NCBI GenBank assembly: GCA_029243025.1
Contig: JAQWSU010000039.1
Span: 17,131-81,130 of the forward strand
Source: Pirellulaceae bacterium
GTDB lineage: Bacteria; Planctomycetota; Planctomycetia; Pirellulales; Pirellulaceae
Direction of reading: 5' to 3'
Length of the DNA stretch: 64,000 nt
Part shown: positions 1 to 8,734 of the stretch, piece by piece
Layout of the letters: each line of letters opens with the position of its first letter
Numbering within the stretch: position 1 is the first letter of the stretch
Position numbers and translations under genes: made by a program
The notes under the pieces: model-generated
Databases searched by the model: none
Told to the model about the DNA's origin: nothing
The model's input: the letters and a program-made list of their open reading frames with translations, nothing else

Positions 1-823
1 ATTTGCGTTTGTCCCAGATTTCCCTGCCGTTCCGGTTCAGAATCGCCTGCGTGTAATGGGAGATCGGAGCGCTGGCATCATTGCTAATTTCATCCGGCCA
101 GTTGTTGCACGTGCCGAATGCCCGCAGGGCGTGACTTTGTAGGCCGCCGGCGCCGATGGCGATTACCAGTCCATACATTTCTGATTTCCAGTCACGGGAA
201 CGTTGATAAATCGCTTCCGATACGCTTGCATAGGTTTTGCTGATCCTGCGCATGTCCGCCACCGAAATGCAGAATGGAAACATGATGGCAGACTGAGGGG
301 GCGGGCAAAATGCTTCGCTGTTCTCGCCTCCTTGTTGCAGGCACCAGGAAGGATCGTAGCCCCACCAGGATTGCCCCACGACATGACCTGGACGAACCAT
401 CGATCCATTCGCTTCCCAGGGTTGATTGAATATCATATCGGGGTCCAGCCACAATAGCATGGCTTCCTCATTCAGTTCAGGATGGGACTCCAGGAAACAT
501 TGCATCGCCAATGCTTTATTCAAACAATAAAAATGAAACCGGCCGTGAAGTTCCCCTTGAAACCAACGCTTTAGGCTCGGCACCAGGTGTCGAAGCAGGG
601 GATTACCCAGTCCGGAATAGGAGGGTGTGACCAGCGTATATCCAACCGCAGATGGATTGACCGGCTCATTTCGCCTGCCGACCTCCCGGGAGACCAGACG
701 CACGATCGTCCCCGTCTGGCCGCTGAAGCCAACGCTGAAGTCCAGCAGGTCAGCCTGCCACTGCTGGTAGGGCGAATTACTCATGCTGTAAATGATGTAA
801 AGTTCAGACGCGGGAAGCTTCAT
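1..823 (-). CDS. HPAT-like glycosyltransferase, 3' end beyond window
   Basis: An uninterrupted frame runs from the ATG at 823 to the left edge (274 codons, no stop). The start overlaps the stop of the upstream Mur-ligase-like gene by four bases (ATGA), so translation is probably coupled. Visible landmarks are SPYQQWQ at residues 17-23, a DxD-like LDPDMIF at 126-132 and an HYTQAIL stretch near residue 255. From memory these line up in order with the plant hydroxyproline O-arabinosyltransferase / peptidyl-serine galactosyltransferase group (N/PYxQWQ, EPDHxF, HYTYG), which transfer sugars to hydroxyproline or serine. No signal peptide or membrane segment is visible in the part present. The acceptor here is unknown. 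Family assignment is by recalled motifs only; a generic GT-A glycosyltransferase remains possible. Confidence 0.6.
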   Translation of the reverse strand, partial: MKLPASELYIIYSMSNSPYQQWQADLLDFSVGFSGQTGTIVRLVSREVGRRNEPVNPSAVGYTLVTPSYSGLGNPLLRHLVPSLKRWFQGELHGRFHFYCLNKALAMQCFLESHPELNEEAMLLWLDPDMIFNQPWEANGSMVRPGHVVGQSWWGYDPSWCLQQGGENSEAFCPPPQSAIMFPFCISVADMRRISKTYASVSEAIYQRSRDWKSEMYGLVIAIGAGGLQSHALRAFGTCNNWPDEISNDASAPISHYTQAILNRNGREIWDKRK

Positions 824-2127
824 ATAACGACTCGCTTTCCTTGCCAGCCGCGTTCCAGCATGGGACATTCTTCACAGCTCACCACGCGGGTATCGCAGAA
901 ACCGATGTCGCATTTCACTTGGCGACCGGTCAGTGCCAACATGACTCGTTCCAGTCTCTGGGTATCGCGTCCCTTTAGCAGCACGCTGTCTCCCGGTTTG
1001 AGCTCCCGGCACAAAATGGCGGCTGCTTCGAGCACACTCCCTTTGGCGTCAAATAGGGCTCTGTTCTCCATTCCGCCTTGGCGGGCGCCTGCGGCATAGC
1101 GTTGAAAGTTACCGCCTACGAATACGGCGAGATCCGCCATCGTCGCAATTCGGTTTCCCAGCTCCCGGTAAATTGGCCCCTGGCTGCCTGGCGGTTCCGA
1201 GACTTCGCCCATCACCACGATACGTCGTGCCGCAGGCGTATCGGCGAAGACATCGAGTGCTGCCTGCACGGTTTCAAGGGTGGATTTGTAATCATCTCGA
1301 AGCAGTAGTATGTCACCATCAAGTTGTTGGGTTTGCAACCTACCCGGCGTGGGAGGCATCGTTTGCAGCGACGCCAGGATCTGCTCCAACGGCAGCCCTT
1401 CAGCCATCGCAACCGCAATGGCTGCGAGCAAGGTGTAAACCATGTGTCGCCCATAAAGCATTGTGGAAACCGGGTGTGTCTTGCTGTCCACATGCAGGAG
1501 GAATTTCATGCCGTGCGGCCAGTCAAGGATCAGTTCACTCGCTCTCACGTCGTTTGAGGCTTGAAAGCCAAAGGTTACGATGCGGGCTTGCGTTTGCGAC
1601 GCCATCCACATCACGTTCTCATCGTCTCCATTCAAGATGGCGAGTCCGTCAGCAGAAAGCGCCCGTACCATTTCAACCTTTTCGTTACGGGTAGTGTCCA
1701 GCGATCCCAACGAACGATGGTGCTCACTGCCGATGGAAGTCACGACAGTAACATCCGGTTGGATCATCTGCGCATATTGGCGCATCTGTTCGGTATCATT
1801 GATTCCCACCTCGAGCACGGCATGGTGGTCACGGCGTCTGATGCGGAAGATCGCACCCGCCACGTACGACCAGCAGTTGAGGTATGACTTCGGATAAATC
1901 GGCCGCTGCAGGGCGGTCGTCGCGGCACGCGTGGTGGTTGTTTTTCCAAACGAACCAACAACGGCCACAATCCGGGTATTGCTTACCCATGTCCTTCGGT
2001 AAGTCCTGGCTAGACGAGATAATAACGGCCAAAGACGATAATAGATGCCGTGGAAAAACTGGATGCGCCCAAGCGGCGTGCGCAAGAGGTCGGGGATATC
2101 TCTGAGGCGATAGCGTCCCTGGTTCAC
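820..2127 (-). CDS. Mur-ligase-like ATP-dependent amide ligase (MurF type)
   Basis: 435 aa. The Mur ligase central domain begins almost at once: P-loop GSFGKTTTT at residues 58-66, then a GSEHH region and a GDDENV segment, and in the C-terminal domain the substrate-loop DDYKST and KGRDTQRLE. Enzymes of this family join an amino acid or peptide to a carboxylate using ATP. Only about 50 residues, including a hydrophobic amphipathic stretch, precede the P-loop, so the usual N-terminal UDP-sugar-binding domain of MurC-F is missing; it is therefore unlikely to be the peptidoglycan MurF. The C-terminal ~30 residues hold four cysteines (CDIGFC...CEEC), a possible metal site. It overlaps both neighbours by ATGA, placing it between an acetyltransferase and a glycosyltransferase in one operon. 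Confidence 0.8.
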   Translation of the reverse strand: MNQGRYRLRDIPDLLRTPLGRIQFFHGIYYRLWPLLSRLARTYRRTWVSNTRIVAVVGSFGKTTTTRAATTALQRPIYPKSYLNCWSYVAGAIFRIRRRDHHAVLEVGINDTEQMRQYAQMIQPDVTVVTSIGSEHHRSLGSLDTTRNEKVEMVRALSADGLAILNGDDENVMWMASQTQARIVTFGFQASNDVRASELILDWPHGMKFLLHVDSKTHPVSTMLYGRHMVYTLLAAIAVAMAEGLPLEQILASLQTMPPTPGRLQTQQLDGDILLLRDDYKSTLETVQAALDVFADTPAARRIVVMGEVSEPPGSQGPIYRELGNRIATMADLAVFVGGNFQRYAAGARQGGMENRALFDAKGSVLEAAAILCRELKPGDSVLLKGRDTQRLERVMLALTGRQVKCDIGFCDTRVVSCEECPMLERGWQGKRVVI

Positions 2128-2846
2128 GAGAGCGTCCAGTAAAAAAGGATTGGCCTGATGCCAGGTAGTTTTAGGATAGGAGCCAGCCGGAACCGTGTGC
2201 CTTCGTTGCCAAAGGCCTGAATGGAAGCGAAATTCATTCGATCAATAAGGCAGCAGATCGATTGATAACCATCCTTGCTTAGTTCATCACAAACAGTACG
2301 GAACAGAAATTGAAACACTCCCTTGCGACGTGCTGCGGGGAACACAAATACCGAATGGACGAAGCAGTGGCCCAGCGGTAGCTGTGGCAATTTCATGCCA
2401 AGGAATTTCATTGATTGACGATTGATCCACAGAAATCCTTGCAGTTTTCCACCATGATGGGCGACGTAGCAGTCACTGCCGAGTGTCGTGTATTGGTCGA
2501 ATAATGCGGAAGAGTAACCCTCCTGGCGTCGGGTGATTTCTTCAAGATCGCCGGGCTCAGCCATCCTGATCTCGAGGGCCAAACCTGCATGGACCGGTGC
2601 GGTTAATGAAAGGAGACTTTTCTTGCCATAAAAGAGGTCATAGTATCGGGCACCGAACATCCGGGGTAATCGTCCGGCCATCGTTTGCCAGGCAGGTCTC
2701 CTTTGATAACGTGAAGACGTCATAATAAGAAGTGTTTCGGCAGTTCTTGCAATCGATGGAGATTTGAAATGTAATTGATTCAGTCTTGCGGCGTGTACTG
2801 GTTTGACAAAGAGGTTGCGGTAGGCTTTCCAGAGATCCGCTTCCAT
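2124..2846 (-). CDS. GNAT-family N-acetyltransferase
   Basis: 240 aa, first gene of the three-gene minus-strand operon; its stop overlaps the Mur-ligase-like start by ATGA. The C-terminal half (about residues 90-225) has the GNAT pattern: the start of the fold at LEIRMAEPGDLEEI, a beta strand HSVFVFPAARRKGV in the place of motif A (V.P..RGKG), then a long helix and a NFASIQAFGNEG motif-B-like segment. The first ~90 residues are basic and unassigned. GNAT enzymes move an acyl group from acyl-CoA or acyl-ACP to an amine. The substrate is probably made or used by the ligase and glycosyltransferase downstream (inference from coupling). Confidence 0.72.
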   Translation of the reverse strand: MEADLWKAYRNLFVKPVHAARLNQLHFKSPSIARTAETLLIMTSSRYQRRPAWQTMAGRLPRMFGARYYDLFYGKKSLLSLTAPVHAGLALEIRMAEPGDLEEITRRQEGYSSALFDQYTTLGSDCYVAHHGGKLQGFLWINRQSMKFLGMKLPQLPLGHCFVHSVFVFPAARRKGVFQFLFRTVCDELSKDGYQSICCLIDRMNFASIQAFGNEGTRFRLAPILKLPGIRPILFYWTLS

Positions 2847-3377
2847 AAAATGGGTGTCGCGATACCGGAGTTTCTGCCGGATAAGGGCATTTCAGCCGAA
2901 TGAGGTGGCTTTCACTGATTCGGGATCGGGTATCCGGACCTGTGTCGTTTCTACAGCTTGCAACTCTTTGATGGCCTCGATGCGTTTGGTATCGCTTGGT
3001 ATTTTCGAATGAATGACGATTCGTTTTTTTATGCTCCAATCTGCTATGACTTGTTCGGTTTTATGCAGTTGAATGCGTATGAAAATAGAGATCGTCTGGA
3101 CCTACAAGACAGGCGTAATGTCACCCATGAATTCGGTGCAGCCTATTTGATTGCCGAAGGTGTCGAGCCCGATTTTTCTACAGGCAGATGACTTGGAGTC
3201 CGAACCTCAACCCCTGGAGCGATCGTAGGGGGCACGAATTAAAATACTTCGTGGAAACGTGAGTTGACAACCGCACACGTTCCGCAGGTCGCCATCTGTT
3301 GCCCGTTTCGTGCGTTACGCGGTCTCAGTCAGTTGAGGCAGTTAATCGTAGAGTCAAATTAGGGGCAGTCGCAGAGG
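2847..3377. other. Gene-poor spacer
   Basis: No convincing gene. A 77-codon plus-strand frame at 2958-3191 has no recognisable domain, no clear ribosome site and no operon partner, so I leave it out. The stretch should hold the promoter of the acetyltransferase operon. Confidence 0.5.
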
Positions 3378-3394
3378 CCGTTGGCCCCCAACGG
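3378..3394 (-). terminator. Hairpin downstream of the lipoprotein esterase
   Basis: A perfect 7-bp inverted repeat (CCGTTGG / CCAACGG, loop CCC) lies 21 bases past the stop of the minus-strand esterase gene. No run of T follows, so it is either a weak intrinsic terminator or a 3'-end-stabilising hairpin. Confidence 0.35.
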
Positions 3395-3399
3395 TTCGA

Positions 3400-3427
3400 A
3401 CTAGTTGGGGAGCACTAGTTGGGGAGC
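3400..3427. repeat. 14-bp tandem duplication across a stop codon
   Basis: ACTAGTTGGGGAGC occurs twice back to back (3400-3413, 3414-3427). The second copy contains the TAG stop of the minus-strand esterase gene, so the last residues and stop codon are repeated just downstream. Confidence 0.9.
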
Positions 3428-4395
3428 ACCTGCGCATTTTTGAGGAATTCCCAGATCACTTGGTGGATCTCTGTGCGTTCCTCGGGAGAAAAGTCTCCGT
3501 GCTTGCGTCCTTCCACCCAGTGCAGCCGATTACTGACACCCTGGGTGTTTAATTCTTTGTGAAGTAACTTCGCCTGGTCCGGCAAGACTGCCGGATCTTC
3601 TGTGCCGTGGATCGTGAGTATGGGTACGGACGATTCGCGAATGTAGTGAACGGGCGACAACGTTCGTATCGCCTCGTCAAGGTCATCGGTTGGATCAATC
3701 CACGGGTCAGGGGCGCCGCTGAGACGAGTATGGTATTTCGAGTGTGCTTCGTAGTCGGGAACGCCGAACCAGTTGATGATCGCTGCAACCGGTGGCTTGT
3801 CTTCCACAATCAGTTTGCCTCCGCATAGACGATCGCCTTTTTGCAGTAACCCAGTTAGCAATGCCAAGTGTCCGCCGGCTGAGTCGCCGTAGACAACAAT
3901 ACGAGATGTGTCGATGGGATAGGTTTCGGCATTTTGATGAACCCATTCCAACGCGGCGAGGCAATCATCGACGGCAGCGGGCGCTTTCGCCGTCCCGGCA
4001 AGGCGATAGTCAATGTTGACGACGACCCAATCACGAACCAGAAACGGAAGCAATTTTAAAACTCGCGACTGGCGATCACCTTCCACCCACCCACCTCCGT
4101 GAATGTAGAGCAACGTCGGTTTTTTACCCGACGCCGGTGTCCACCAGGGGGGCTCACCCAACCAGGTGTCTGGAACCCAGACGTCAAGCTTGACGTCAAC
4201 ACCATCCGCGCGTTGGTACACAATGTCAGGCACCACGCGGGACTTCCAGGCGACCGCTGTCAAAGGATCAACTTCAAGTTCCTCAGCTTTGACTTGAGAG
4301 CCTTCCGAGGAGTTACCCGTTTGGGGTCGTGCATTGCAGCCGCTCATTATGGCAAGTAGCACAATGAGGTGACCGACAAGAACCAAGGTTTTCAT
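3415..4395 (-). CDS. Alpha/beta-hydrolase esterase, lipoprotein (BD-FAE / Aes-like)
   Basis: About 326 aa from the ATG at 4395; an in-frame start at 4485 would bury the export signal, so the inner start is preferred. The N-terminus is a lipoprotein signal: a basic start, hydrophobic core and an IMSGC lipobox. The mature part has the carboxylesterase layout: oxyanion motif HGGGW, nucleophile elbow GDSAGG, acid in HGTEDPAV and the histidine in KHGDF. Planctomycete members of this group hydrolyse acetyl or feruloyl esters of sugars; the substrate cannot be read from sequence. It is a single gene, convergent to nothing, with a hairpin beyond its stop. Confidence 0.85.
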   Translation of the reverse strand: MKTLVLVGHLIVLLAIMSGCNARPQTGNSSEGSQVKAEELEVDPLTAVAWKSRVVPDIVYQRADGVDVKLDVWVPDTWLGEPPWWTPASGKKPTLLYIHGGGWVEGDRQSRVLKLLPFLVRDWVVVNIDYRLAGTAKAPAAVDDCLAALEWVHQNAETYPIDTSRIVVYGDSAGGHLALLTGLLQKGDRLCGGKLIVEDKPPVAAIINWFGVPDYEAHSKYHTRLSGAPDPWIDPTDDLDEAIRTLSPVHYIRESSVPILTIHGTEDPAVLPDQAKLLHKELNTQGVSNRLHWVEGRKHGDFSPEERTEIHQVIWEFLKNAQVLPN

Positions 4396-4959
4396 CTGAT
4401 TGGATCCATTCCTGCGCGAGGAAAACAGAATGCGCGCCAAAAGTATCAGTGGATTTTGGATTTTGACGGAGTTTGAATCATCCAAGAAGTGATGCTGGAA
4501 GTCAATGATTTAGGACTTGTCTTCCTCCAGACGCCCGGTGGAAACAGAACGAACAGCGATGAACGCAGGCGACCTCCTTGTTCCCTTGGACTGCGCAGCC
4601 CGACGATGCATTGAATTGTCACCTGTCAGGTTGCTCTTACTGGAAATGTCTTGCGACGTGATGTTCAATCCATCTGATTGGTCAAAAATAGAGCGGTTTC
4701 CAACTACAGATTACGTGTGCTTTGAGGTAACCTGCCGTTGCTCAATACTGCGGAGTACGAAAACCATGAAGAATGATGAGATGAAAACTAGAGTTGGAAA
4801 AATGGAGGCTGCAGCAATCTTTTGTTGCTTGGGGTTGCGTAGCATCACGGTCTTGCGAGCACCTTTCAGACAACAATACAATGGTGATCCGCTTTGCAAT
4901 TAATCTGTTTTCCCAACTGTTCCCACCCATTGAATCGTTTTCTCAAAAGGATCTCGGAA
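4396..4959. other. Spacer between divergent genes
   Basis: Holds the promoters of the esterase and the secreted protein. A 62-codon minus-strand frame (4711-4899) encodes one clear membrane-spanning stretch and could be a small membrane protein, but there is no supporting context. A 128-codon plus-strand frame has no family features. Confidence 0.35.
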
Positions 4960-5541
4960 ATGAAAAAGTGGATACTGATTTCTGTATTGACAACCTGTTA
5001 CTTAAGTGGATTCGCATGGGACGGTGCGGGGCAATGGTCTCTGACCGTACACGCTGCTGATCATGACGGCGAGATGCAATCGACTCGCGGTGACTTCCAG
5101 GAATACTGCAAGACCATGAAGGGACGGTGGATCGGTGAGGTGGTTTGGGTCACCGACTGGCCTGGTTTCGGAAAAAAAGGTGACAAGGTCACGGGTTATT
5201 CCGATTTCAGAACCAGTCAGAATGGCAACGTGATGCACGGCCGATTTAATGCCGGGCGCGGTTCGGGTGTTGGCATGTACCATTACGATGCGGGTAAAAA
5301 GCAAATCCAAGGTCGATGGATTTCCTCAGGTGGCAATGTTTGGAATCAAGTGATTTATAAGAAGAATGGTCAGTGGCATGAGGCGGAAACAGGTAGTACT
5401 GTCGATGGAAAACCAATCAAGCAGTCGTCTATCCGCCATATTTCTGATAACGGTAAGACGCATCGTCGGTCTGGAACTGTTCAGGTTGATGGGAAGACAG
5501 TTGATCCTCTACAAGATACCTGGCGCCACATCGGTGACTGA
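4960..5541 (+). CDS. Secreted protein of unknown function
   Basis: 193 aa from the ATG at 4960, chosen because it starts a classic signal peptide (MKKWILISVL..., cleavage near AAD) and follows AAAGGA about ten bases upstream. The mature protein is rich in G, W and Y with a CKTMKGRWIGEVVWV strand, GNVMHGRF and HWEAETGSTV-like short strands, consistent with a small beta-barrel (lipocalin / DUF1579-like fold), which is a guess. No catalytic motif is visible. It stands alone between the esterase and the sulfotransferase cluster. Confidence 0.7.
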   Translation: MKKWILISVLTTCYLSGFAWDGAGQWSLTVHAADHDGEMQSTRGDFQEYCKTMKGRWIGEVVWVTDWPGFGKKGDKVTGYSDFRTSQNGNVMHGRFNAGRGSGVGMYHYDAGKKQIQGRWISSGGNVWNQVIYKKNGQWHEAETGSTVDGKPIKQSSIRHISDNGKTHRRSGTVQVDGKTVDPLQDTWRHIGD

Positions 5542-6052
5542 CGCATTGCTGTCAGAATGCGGATTGAACTGAAGCGGATGCAGTGTGATTTGCCCACGGC
5601 TGTCGAACGGCTCATTGAGCGGCGACACCTGTGGGCGAAGGTCGATCTCATTCTCGGATTTTAGAAAGAATACGATCATCTCGGGCGCCTCTCCTTGCCG
5701 ACAAACATGTTCTGGTGCAGTCTGTTGAGCCGTGCGCGACACGGCGACTTCACTGGCCGATCTCCTTCGTCGCATGTCAAGCCAAATCGTAGCGACTCCG
5801 CGTTCGATGTTGCTAGAGACTTTTCTGTAGCTTGTCCCGTCGCTTTTGGGTGACGCGTGATGTGTGGATGTCGTTCGTAACAGGGCCCTTTTTTAGAAAG
5901 CAATATATCTGGATTGGATTCTTCAGCATGAATTGCATTACAGCCACGGAGAATCGCATTGAAGTAGCGACGCTCAAAAGCTGCATTCGAGCCAACCATT
6001 GGAACTTGAATTTTCCGAAAGAGCGACAGTGAGTGATCATCAATTGCTGAAA
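5542..6052. other. Spacer, possible gene remnants
   Basis: No supported gene. A 35-codon frame starting ATG at 5557 (MRIELKRMQCDL..., ending LILGF) looks protein-like but stops early, and no continuation is recognisable. Upstream region of the first sulfotransferase. Confidence 0.3.
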
Positions 6053-6958
6053 ATGCCGGATTTCTATGTGGTTGGCGCCGGCCGCGCTGGGACGACGTCG
6101 TTGAGTCACTACCTGGCGCAACACCCGAAACTCTATGTACCGTCTTCCAAATCGTGCAGCTTCTTTTATGCGTCTGATCTGACAGGATCCCCGCTGGCGG
6201 ATAATCACGCAGCGATACCGGAGTGGTTTGTTCAGGACAAAGTCAAGTATCATTCATCCTATTCATCGGCTCCGGTCGCGGCGATTCGTGGGGATGTTTC
6301 CCCGGTTTATCTGGCATCCACACGCGTGGCTTGTCGGATCGCTGCAGCCCGTCCGGACGCGAAGATTATCGCGATCATGCGGAATCCTGTTGATCGTGTC
6401 TATTCGCGATATGTAGGCCGCCGCCGCGACGGCTTGGAAACGACAGCCACATTTGAAGAATTGGTAGAATCTGAGATTAGCATGGATCTCGTACGTGATG
6501 ATGCGCACGCGACTTATCTAGCAGGCGGCATGATGTCGCACTATCTCTGCTCTTATTTCGATGCATTTCCCGCCGAGAATATCCAGATTCACTTCTATGA
6601 GGAATTCGCGGGGAATACACGAGAGGTGATGGCATCAATCTGTCGCTTTCTGGCCGTGGATGAGGATTTTCGGTTCGATGTGGATCGGATCTACAACGCC
6701 AGCGGAGGCCGCATTCAGAATGCGGCCGTCGGGCGGATCTGGGCATCAAGCTTGCCTTTACGCAAGGGGTTACGGCCTTGGTTGCCGAAGTCGCTACGGG
6801 ATTCCATGTTCAGGAAAGTGACGGCCAAGACTGAGAAGGTGCCGATTAAACCGGAGACTCGGCGCAGACTGATTGACGTCTATCGTGATGACATTCAGAA
6901 AATGCAACACTTGACGGGCCGCGACCTGTCTGCGTGGTTGAAACAGCCAGCCGTATAA
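6053..6958 (+). CDS. PAPS-dependent sulfotransferase (copy 1)
   Basis: 302 aa from the ATG at 6053; a start at 5999 is possible but adds 18 residues unlike family members. The 5'-phosphosulfate loop is GAGRAGTTSL at residues 7-16 and the 3'-phosphate site is MRNPVDRVYSRYVGRRRDGL. Such enzymes transfer sulfate from PAPS to a hydroxyl or amine in the cytoplasm. It shares the unusual RRRDGLE segment with the second sulfotransferase (9531-10499), so the two are close paralogues. A 252-bp gap precedes the P450-like gene on the same strand; it may be the first gene of that cluster. Confidence 0.88.
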   Translation: MPDFYVVGAGRAGTTSLSHYLAQHPKLYVPSSKSCSFFYASDLTGSPLADNHAAIPEWFVQDKVKYHSSYSSAPVAAIRGDVSPVYLASTRVACRIAAARPDAKIIAIMRNPVDRVYSRYVGRRRDGLETTATFEELVESEISMDLVRDDAHATYLAGGMMSHYLCSYFDAFPAENIQIHFYEEFAGNTREVMASICRFLAVDEDFRFDVDRIYNASGGRIQNAAVGRIWASSLPLRKGLRPWLPKSLRDSMFRKVTAKTEKVPIKPETRRRLIDVYRDDIQKMQHLTGRDLSAWLKQPAV

Positions 6959-7210
6959 GCGTGGGCAGTCCGCTCGAGTGAACCCAGACTGCTGTCGTCG
7001 AAATTAGAGTTGAATTGACTGATTGCCGGCGGGTTGCCTGGGAGGCTAATTATACTGGAAGTGAATGGCTTTGAACGGCCAGGAACGCATGAGCACGACC
7101 CCTATTAAGACCGAAATGTAGGTTGGCCTTGCACCCTTTGTTGCCAATCGTTCGATCTGCTTCTTAATGATTGAGTTCGTTTTAGTCTACCTTCTCCCAG
7201 TTGATTCGAC

Positions 7211-8734
7211 ATGTGTTGGTGGTTGATTGTGTTGAATTTGATACCTGTAAATTCGTTCTGGTCATTGGTGGCAACGTTAATTGCGCCGGCTTGGATGGCA
7301 AGTGTGTGTGGTTCGGCACGGTTTGCGAAGGTGTTTCCACATGAGGCTTGGTTCACGCGTCTCATCTTTCTGGTCTGGTCCAGTGTGGTAATCGCTTCCT
7401 GGTACTGCCTGCCAGTGTTGCTTCCATGGTTGTTGCTGTTGGCGGTTGGTACTTGGACGGTGATATTTTGCTGTGATTTGCGTGGGCAAAGAGCTGCGCG
7501 TGGGACGCCTCCCGGACGACTCTGGATCTTGGCCGGGGTTCGAGCACTCGCCGATCGTGACTATTACCTTCGCAATTTCGAACGGTATGGGCCTGTCTTC
7601 AAGATGTCGCAGTACGGTGCGCCCACGATCTGCGTGCTTGGACAGGAGAGGATTGAAAAACTGATCAAGGGTCACTCGGGATTTCTGGGACCCAGCACTT
7701 TGCCTATCTCCAACAGCGTTGAAGGGACCTTTCTACGCTATATGCCGAAGGTGACCCATGCGTTTTACGGAAAGCTATTTCGTCGCGCAATGTCGATGTC
7801 ATTCGAGCCGAGTCAGGTTCGGCAAGTGGACCGCATCTGCGAAAGTCACCTCGCGTCTCTCGCAGAACACGAGTCAAGTCCCTATCCGGAGTTACAGTCG
7901 CTCGCCAGACGCTCGCTGAACCATCTGTTGTTGGGGCTTGGTGCGGAGACTCCCGAGGGGCAGAGGTTCGATGAACTGGCTCGCGGGTTCGCAAAGGCGG
8001 GTATCGGTAGGTCGCTGGTCCACCGCGATCGACAGGCATTCGCGGAGCTGCGGCGGATTCTTGCCGAGAAGGTGGAAATGGATGCGGCGGATATTGCCCG
8101 TGATGCTGATGCGGCCGATGGAACGTCCGTGCTGGTACGATTGCGACAGCTAGATCCGGCCATGCCAGACCGCGTTTGCCTGGATAATCTGATTGTCATG
8201 CACCGCATCGCGACCGGTAACGTTTCATCGCTGCTTGTTTGGCTGCTGTACCGTTGGGCCACTGAGGATACCATTGTGTCCGAGATCAGGGCGGAGCCAT
8301 CTGATACGCGTGAATCGTTGCTGGCTCTTTTTCTGGCTGAGACGCTCCGCACGAGTCAGAGCGAGTACCTCTACCGGCGTGTGGTGAAAGAGTTTGATTT
8401 CGAGGGCTATCGGTATCCAAGCGGCTGGTTGGTTCGTGGCTGTGTGTGGGAAAGCCACAGCACGACCGATGCGATCGACGATCCGGCGCGGTTTCAACTG
8501 CGACGTGGGGACGCAGACTATGATCGTCGACACTTTATTCCGCTCGGTGTGGGCAGCCATGCCTGCAATGGTGGCGGTGTAAACGAGCTGATTTGTCTTG
8601 CCTTCCTGAAGCAACTCCTGTGCGCAGCCGATGTTCGCGTCACCTGTGCGGAACCGCTACAGCGTCAGATGAGGCATTGGAGTCATTGGCAACCGAACTA
8701 TGCGATGCGGGTCAACTGTGGGGGAATCGCATGA
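7211..8734 (+). CDS. Atypical cytochrome P450 with N-terminal membrane domain
   Basis: 507 aa. Residues 1-95 hold three to four hydrophobic segments, much more than a normal P450 anchor. The catalytic part has the ExxR motif (ETLR) and a haem loop FIPLGVGSHACNG with the thiolate cysteine near residue 452. The I-helix region reads RIATGNVSS, lacking the usual acid-alcohol pair (AGxDT). It could be a P450 with altered oxygen activation (dehydratase, peroxygenase or isomerase type) or a divergent monooxygenase. Its stop overlaps the methyltransferase start by ATGA. The start at 7211 is ATG; other ATGs in the membrane region are possible. Confidence 0.8.
   Translation: MCWWLIVLNLIPVNSFWSLVATLIAPAWMASVCGSARFAKVFPHEAWFTRLIFLVWSSVVIASWYCLPVLLPWLLLLAVGTWTVIFCCDLRGQRAARGTPPGRLWILAGVRALADRDYYLRNFERYGPVFKMSQYGAPTICVLGQERIEKLIKGHSGFLGPSTLPISNSVEGTFLRYMPKVTHAFYGKLFRRAMSMSFEPSQVRQVDRICESHLASLAEHESSPYPELQSLARRSLNHLLLGLGAETPEGQRFDELARGFAKAGIGRSLVHRDRQAFAELRRILAEKVEMDAADIARDADAADGTSVLVRLRQLDPAMPDRVCLDNLIVMHRIATGNVSSLLVWLLYRWATEDTIVSEIRAEPSDTRESLLALFLAETLRTSQSEYLYRRVVKEFDFEGYRYPSGWLVRGCVWESHSTTDAIDDPARFQLRRGDADYDRRHFIPLGVGSHACNGGGVNELICLAFLKQLLCAADVRVTCAEPLQRQMRHWSHWQPNYAMRVNCGGIA

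Noticed and set aside
8593..8730. N-terminal extension of the methyltransferase
   Set aside because: Lies wholly inside the P450 coding region in another frame; ATG 8731 gives an ATGA overlap and fits family length.
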